From the NCBI GenBank assembly GCA_025352105.1, contig JANXUB010000179.1, forward strand, positions 1 through 57,656: a stretch of DNA of 57,656 bases, in the 5' to 3' direction. The notes below the pieces were generated by a model that made no database searches, was not told where the DNA came from, and saw only the letters and a program-made list of their open reading frames with translations. This stretch comes from Burkholderiales bacterium (lineage in GTDB: Bacteria; Pseudomonadota; Gammaproteobacteria; Burkholderiales; Casimicrobiaceae). The translations under genes and the position numbers were made by a program. Numbering within the stretch: position 1 is the stretch's first letter; the number at the start of each line of letters is the position of its first letter. Positions 53,245 through 57,656 of this stretch are shown one piece after another.

Positions 53245-53985
53245 TTACGACATGTGCTGACCGCCGTTAATGGCGATATTGGCACCGGTCAGGAAGGCCG
53301 CTTCTTCGCTGCACAAATACGCGACCAGCCCGGCGACCTCTTCCGGCTTGCCCAAGCGGCCCATCGGGATTTGCGGGATGATTTTGCTGTCGAGCACGTC
53401 CGTTGGAATCGCCATAACCATCTTGGTGCCAATGTAGCCCGGCGAGATGGTGTTGACGGTCACGCCTTTGCGCGCGACTTCAAGCGCGAGCGCCTTGGTG
53501 AAGCCGTGCATACCGGCTTTAGCAGCCGAGTAATTGGTCTGACCGAACGCGCCTTTTTGACCGTTCACCGACGAGATGTTCACGATGCGGCCCCAGTTGC
53601 GCTCCAGCATGCCGTCGCACACCTGCTTGGTCATGTTGAACGTGGAATCGAGGTTGGTCGACATCACGGCGTCCCAATTGACCTTGTCCATTTTTTTGAA
53701 CGTCATGTCGCGGGTGATGCCGGCATTGTTCACCAGCACGTCGACCGGGCCGACCTCTTTGACGATCTGCGCAACGCAGGCTTTGGCCGATTCAAAATCG
53801 GCCACGTCGCAGGCGTACGCCTTGAACGCGTAGCCCATTTTGTTCATCGAATCGAGCCATTCGGCCCAAGTCTTGTTGCCCGGCGAATAAGTGGTGACGA
53901 CCTGATAGCCGAGCGCCGCCATCTTGATGCAAATGGCCTCACCGAGACCGCCCATACCGCCTGTGATTAGTGCTACGCGTGACAT
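53245..53985 (-). CDS. phaB: Acetoacetyl-CoA reductase
   Basis: NADPH-dependent short-chain dehydrogenase forming (R)-3-hydroxybutyryl-CoA, the monomer for polyhydroxybutyrate. Motifs: ALITGGMGGLGEAI cofactor loop, VLVNNAGITRDMTFKKM, NISSVNGQKGAFGQTNYSAAKAGMHGF (Ser, Tyr, Lys catalytic residues), and GYIGTKMV. The GQTNYSAAKAG and FKKMxxxxWDAVMSTNLDS pattern is specific to PhaB rather than FabG. At 246 residues it is the standard size. It is 33 bases behind phaC, so the two form an operon; phaA is not in this window. Confidence 0.95.
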   Translation of the reverse strand: MSRVALITGGMGGLGEAICIKMAALGYQVVTTYSPGNKTWAEWLDSMNKMGYAFKAYACDVADFESAKACVAQIVKEVGPVDVLVNNAGITRDMTFKKMDKVNWDAVMSTNLDSTFNMTKQVCDGMLERNWGRIVNISSVNGQKGAFGQTNYSAAKAGMHGFTKALALEVARKGVTVNTISPGYIGTKMVMAIPTDVLDSKIIPQIPMGRLGKPEEVAGLVAYLCSEEAAFLTGANIAINGGQHMS

Positions 53986-54018
53986 TTTTCTCTCTCCTTG
54001 TGAATTGAACTACGAGTA

Positions 54019-55830
54019 CTACATTTTTTCTAGAACATATTGCCCCGGCGCAGCGCCGAGCTTTGATTTGGTTTGCTTTTTCGCGGCGACTTTTTTGCCC
54101 GAGCGCTCAGCGAGCCATTCGTACCAATGTGGCCACCAGCTACCCGGCACTTCCTTCGCTTTGGCGTCCCATGCTTCGGGCGATGCGGCGGGCCATTTGC
54201 CCGTCCAGTAGCTGCGTTTTTTAGGTCCTGGAGGATTCACAACACCGGCGATATGACCCGATGCCCCAAGCACGAATTCCACCTCGCCGCCCCACGACTC
54301 AGCCGACGCAAATGCGCTGCCCCACGGCACGATGTGATCCTCGCGCGAGCAGTACACGTACGTCGGAATATCGACCGCCGACAAATCAATCGGCTCACCC
54401 AGCATTTCCATTTCGTCGGGCACGATCAGCTTGTTGTCGAGATAAAAATTGCGCAGGTAATACAGATACATCGGCCCCGGTAAATTGGTCGAATCACCAT
54501 TCCAGTAGAGCAGATCAAACGCCGGTGGATCCTGCCCCTTGAGGTAATTGTTGACCACGTAATTCCAGATCAAATCGTTCGCGCGCAGGCTTGCGAACGA
54601 TTGCGCGAGCTCAGCACCGCTCATGAGGCCTTTGGTGCCGTCTTCACCCAAGGATTGCACACGCAATTTGTACGTGCTCTCGCCAAGATAAGCTTTGATA
54701 TCGCCCGGCTCCTTGAAGTCGAGCAGGGTCGTGAGATATGTCGCGCTTTCGACAAAATCTTCCAGCTCGCCGCGCGCCGCGAGCACGGCAAGGCAGCTCG
54801 CGAGAATGGTGCCGCCAACGCAAAAACCGAGCGCGTTGATCGTCGCGACGTTCGCATGATCGCGCACCTCGTCAATCGCGGTCAACACGCCCTGCTCCAG
54901 ATAATCCTCCCACGTCAGCGTCTTCAATTCCTCAGGAATATTGCGCCACGACAACAGGTAAACATCAAAGCCTTGCGCCACGGCATGGGCGACAAACGAA
55001 TTCTCGGGCTTCAGATCGAGGATGTAGAACTTATTGATGCACGGCGGCACGATCAAAAGCGGTCGTTGATGCACCGTCTTCTGCGTCGGCGTGTAGTGCA
55101 AGAGCTCGATCAGATCATTGCGAAACACCACCTGGCCCGGCGTGGTGGCGAGGTTTTCCCCGACCTTGAACACTGTCTCATCGGTCATGGCGATGTGGCC
55201 CTGATCGATGTCGTGCTTTAAGTTTTCGAGACCGTGCTTAAGGCTCTCGCCTTGGGTCTCCAGCGCCTTCTCGATTGCCTCGGGATTGGTCAGAAAGAAG
55301 TTGCTCGGCGCGGTGGCGTCGAGCATTTGTTCGAGGAAAAATTTGGCGCGGTGACGCTCGCGCGCTTCGAGCTCAGCGCTGGCGACCAGCTCTCGCCAAA
55401 ACGCAGCGGTGCGCAGATACTGATTACGGAGCTCCAGAAAATACGGCTGCGATTGCCAGGACGGCGCGCGGAACCGACGATCTTTCGCCGCCATTTCGCT
55501 CACGTCTGTCGTTGGCGAAAGCCACTTCGTGGCCGCCGCCTGCATGGCATCAGGTTTCACGGCCGGAAGCCACCACCAGCCAGCCTCGGGCGCGGCCATT
55601 GACAAGGTCGGCATCTGCGGCATTGACGGCATAGCGCCGAACGAAGGCATGGCGGGCATGCCAGGAAATTGCGGCATGCCGGGCGTCTGCGGAAATTGCG
55701 GAAACGGCGGCATCTGAAACGGCACGTTGGCGTTTCCGCCAGCGGCCAGAGACTTCATCGCCTCCATCGCGGCCATGAACGGATTATTTTGATGCGCGAA
55801 GGGGTTGCCCTGCGGGTTGCTGCCACTCAT
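54019..55830 (-). CDS. phaC: Class I poly(3-hydroxyalkanoate) synthase
   Basis: Polymerises 3-hydroxyacyl-CoA into PHA on the granule surface. The lipase-like box GFCVGG carries the catalytic Cys (337); YCSREDHIVPWGSAFAS and GASGHIAGVVNPP supply Asp and His. Residues 100-260 hold the class I N-domain, with FFLTNPEAIEKALET and VPPCINKFYILDL. The first about 90 residues contain an unusual Met/Pro-rich stretch (MPPFPQFPQTPGMPQFP and PSFGAMPSMPQM), absent from the usual enzyme. Total 603 residues. AGGAGGAG lies upstream of the ATG. First gene of the phaC-phaB operon. Confidence 0.96.
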   Translation of the reverse strand: MSGSNPQGNPFAHQNNPFMAAMEAMKSLAAGGNANVPFQMPPFPQFPQTPGMPQFPGMPAMPSFGAMPSMPQMPTLSMAAPEAGWWWLPAVKPDAMQAAATKWLSPTTDVSEMAAKDRRFRAPSWQSQPYFLELRNQYLRTAAFWRELVASAELEARERHRAKFFLEQMLDATAPSNFFLTNPEAIEKALETQGESLKHGLENLKHDIDQGHIAMTDETVFKVGENLATTPGQVVFRNDLIELLHYTPTQKTVHQRPLLIVPPCINKFYILDLKPENSFVAHAVAQGFDVYLLSWRNIPEELKTLTWEDYLEQGVLTAIDEVRDHANVATINALGFCVGGTILASCLAVLAARGELEDFVESATYLTTLLDFKEPGDIKAYLGESTYKLRVQSLGEDGTKGLMSGAELAQSFASLRANDLIWNYVVNNYLKGQDPPAFDLLYWNGDSTNLPGPMYLYYLRNFYLDNKLIVPDEMEMLGEPIDLSAVDIPTYVYCSREDHIVPWGSAFASAESWGGEVEFVLGASGHIAGVVNPPGPKKRSYWTGKWPAASPEAWDAKAKEVPGSWWPHWYEWLAERSGKKVAAKKQTKSKLGAAPGQYVLEKM

Positions 55831-55968
55831 GTTTGCTGCTCCTCCTTGTTTGTGCCAATGTAGCCTCCTCGCTAAACCGACGCAATGCCTCGTTTACCAT
55901 TTGGCTACCAATTGGTTGAACTCCGTTGCGCAAGTATCATGCTTCGTCGCACAAATGCAGAACTCAAG

Positions 55969-56217
55969 ATGTACATTGTCGCAATCGGCTGGCTCTACGT
56001 GGTAATGATGATGGCAGCGGTTTCTGACTCGCTGCTGAAAGGCGTCATCCGATTTGTGTTTTTAGGCGCTTTGCCTGTCGGATTGCTGCTTTGGGTGAAG
56101 CTCATGCGCTACCGGACGCGAGAGGCGGAGCGGGCGCAGACGCAAGCGGCTGAAGGTTCGGACGGGTCGGACGGACCAGACGGTTCCGACGTTGCGCGCA
56201 AAGCCGATCAGGCGTAG
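55969..56217 (+). CDS. Small membrane protein of unknown function
   Basis: An 82-residue product with two hydrophobic segments (YIVAIGWLYVVMMMAAVSDSL and FVFLGALPVGLLLWV) and a polar tail with GSDGSDGPDGSDV repeats. The start is doubtful: an ATG ten codons earlier is in frame too. No family recognised. It is divergent from phaC. Confidence 0.6.
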   Translation: MYIVAIGWLYVVMMMAAVSDSLLKGVIRFVFLGALPVGLLLWVKLMRYRTREAERAQTQAAEGSDGSDGPDGSDVARKADQA

Positions 56218-56498
56218 ATCGGAACGGGCACCGCTCCGGCGCGGCGACAGCATCTGCTGCTGCATCGCCCAAAACCCCGAGCGAGTCGTGGGGTCGATGC
56301 TGCATTTCACGACCTGAACCTGTTGAGGGTGAACGTGTCAACATCGCGTTGTTTGCGTTTCTTGGTTGCCAGAGCAAAGAATTAGAAACTGTCTTACAGA
56401 TGTTCACGTAAAGAAACGATAAGCTCAATTTCAGCGTTACGGCGTAGGCAGCAACGCACCATCGAGCGTCCCCCACACCGTGAAGCAAATCCTTGAAC

Positions 56499-57419
56499 AT
56501 GAATTTAAAAGCAGATTCAGCACGCCGTGCTGAGCAGGGCGGGCTGCAGAAAGCGAGCAAAACGGCTAAATCCGCCAAATCCGCGACCACCGCCAAACCG
56601 CTCAAGCCGCATAAGACGCATAAGACGTTGAGCAAAGTGCTAGGTCAGACCGAAGAAGTGACTGGTTTGGTTGAAGATGTTGCGCAGGATTTGTCCTCGG
56701 TGAACGCCGGGCTCAAGCAGGCCACCGCGAACGCGAAGGCGACGCCGCACATCGAGCAAGCGCTGGAAACGAGCGAAACCGCTGAGAGCAAAGCACAGGA
56801 GGCCGCCGACAAGCTGGCCGTGGTCAACAACGCGCTGAAGGACGCCGTGCAGGAGCGGCAGGCGCTCGAGCTTCAGCTGGCGGAAATCACCGAACGTGAA
56901 GAAGCGGCGCGTCACGCGTCCTTCCATGACCCGCTGACCGGCTTGCCCAATCGGGCATTATCGAATGATCGGCTGGAGCACGGATTGGCGCAGGCCAAGC
57001 GCCACGGCTGGCATCTTGCGGTCATGTTCATCGATCTCGATGATTTCAAAAAAGTCAACGACCGCTACGGGCACGACGCGGGCGACCGCGTGCTGAAAAT
57101 CATCGCGACCCGACTCACCGATAGCACGCGCGACGACGACACCTTGAGTCGTCACGGTGGCGACGAATTTTTGTACGTGCTGACCGAATACGACAGCGAG
57201 CACGACCTCACCGTTATCGCCGAAAAGTTGCTCGCGCTGATTCAAACCCCGTGCGAAATTCGCGTCGGCGATGAAACCATCGCTGTCGCCATCAGCGCCA
57301 GCATCGGCGTCGCCGTGTTCCCGAAGCACGGCAACACGCCCGAAGCGCTCGTCAAAAGCGCAGACAGCGCCATGTATCGCGCCAAACGAAGCCGCTTCCG
57401 GTACGCGTTTGCGCGGTGA
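56499..57419 (+). CDS. GGDEF-domain diguanylate cyclase
   Basis: Makes cyclic di-GMP from GTP. An N-terminal Lys/Ala/Thr-rich region and helical heptad-like stretch (about 45-130; TEEVTGLVEDVAQDLSSV ... ALELQLAEITEREEAARH) precedes a GGDEF domain beginning HDPLTGLPNRALSNDRL. The active site is RHGGDEF, intact. RDDD nine residues before GGDEF fits the inhibitory I-site (RxxD), so product feedback is expected. No membrane helix is seen, so it is probably cytosolic and dimerises through the coiled region. The ATG is used; a TTG two codons before is also open. Confidence 0.92.
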   Translation: MNLKADSARRAEQGGLQKASKTAKSAKSATTAKPLKPHKTHKTLSKVLGQTEEVTGLVEDVAQDLSSVNAGLKQATANAKATPHIEQALETSETAESKAQEAADKLAVVNNALKDAVQERQALELQLAEITEREEAARHASFHDPLTGLPNRALSNDRLEHGLAQAKRHGWHLAVMFIDLDDFKKVNDRYGHDAGDRVLKIIATRLTDSTRDDDTLSRHGGDEFLYVLTEYDSEHDLTVIAEKLLALIQTPCEIRVGDETIAVAISASIGVAVFPKHGNTPEALVKSADSAMYRAKRSRFRYAFAR

Positions 57420-57552
57420 CGCGGGTTGCCCTTACTGCCTTAGTGACGCGCTGCGGATATGCGTTGGTCGCGAGCCGGAACGCTCGACGCGGGTCAAACA
57501 CTTAGTCCAACAATCGCTAGGCGCTGTCGTCACAAGATATGTAAAAATTCAA

Positions 57553-57656
57553 GGAACCGATTTTTAGTGGTTCCACCGTGCAAGAAGCCTACCGCCGCCA
57601 CGACCTCAAAGACGCTACATGGGCGTTACTTGAGCCTCATCTACCGGGACGTACGG
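57553..57656 (+). mobile_element. Left end of an IS5-like insertion sequence (cut by the window edge)
   Basis: The inverted repeat GGAACC-10 bases-GGTTCC at 57553-57574 lies just before a transposase start. The exact terminal inverted repeat and target duplication cannot be fixed without the other end. Confidence 0.55.
57578..57656 (+). CDS. IS5-family transposase, 5' fragment
   Basis: GTG-started frame running off the window: it reads QEAYRRHDLKDATWALL then EPHLPGRT. The D(L)xDxxWxxLEPxLPxR pattern is the start of the DUF4096/IS5-IS4-type transposase N-terminal helix-turn-helix. Only 26 codons are present, so activity or intactness is unknown. Confidence 0.7.
   Translation, partial: MQEAYRRHDLKDATWALLEPHLPGRT

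Overview
The window looks like a chromosomal segment of a free-living, high-GC betaproteobacterium, most likely Burkholderiales or a relative. The pointers are an earP-efp pair whose EF-P carries Arg32, class I PHA genes (phaC, phaB), two Bug-type solute-binding proteins without visible TctA/TctB partners, a CDS ending in an IPTL-CTERM sorting tail, and many dispersed REP-like palindromes. No rRNA, tRNA or CRISPR array was recognised. Genes lie on both strands in short operons, with frequent TTG and GTG starts.

Layout. 0-13.8 kb is mostly housekeeping: pssA, then zwf-hexR divergent from tal across a probable HexR operator region, earP-efp, a histone-deacetylase-like hydrolase with a His-rich zinc exporter, an EamA exporter, and a pnt transhydrogenase operon containing an unknown two-helix membrane gene between pntAA and pntAB. 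13.9-17.2 kb has an ABC solute-binding protein, a DUF2127 protein and a secreted unknown.

17.3-29.9 kb is the accessory-like core. Two paralogous modules, each an ECF sigma factor followed by a large Hanks-type Ser/Thr kinase, point outward in opposite directions. They enclose three secreted proteins (one large, with dockerin-like and YadA-head-like repeats) and an amidohydrolase. The arrangement suggests a sigma/kinase-controlled envelope programme, but that is inference.

30-43.6 kb: DAHP synthase, LysE exporter, YheT hydrolase, phosphomannomutase, a Bug protein, a gene pair encoding a pentameric ligand-gated channel-like protein and a DUF4436 protein, a frameshifted LysE relative, an HpcH/HpaI aldolase with another Bug protein, a pseudouridine synthase, trhO and srkA. 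43.6-57.7 kb: a patatin autotransporter interrupted by one in-frame amber codon, DUF599, glmM, folP, a 5-aminolevulinate synthase (a surprise in a betaproteobacterium), unknown proteins, a GNAT acetyltransferase, a class I glutamine amidotransferase, phaC-phaB, a GGDEF protein and the first bases of an IS5-like transposase.

The most interesting items are the mirrored sigma/kinase island, the channel-like/DUF4436 pair, ALA synthase, the extra gene in the pnt operon, the amber-interrupted autotransporter and two families of intergenic repeats. All calls come from reading the sequence; no database search was run.
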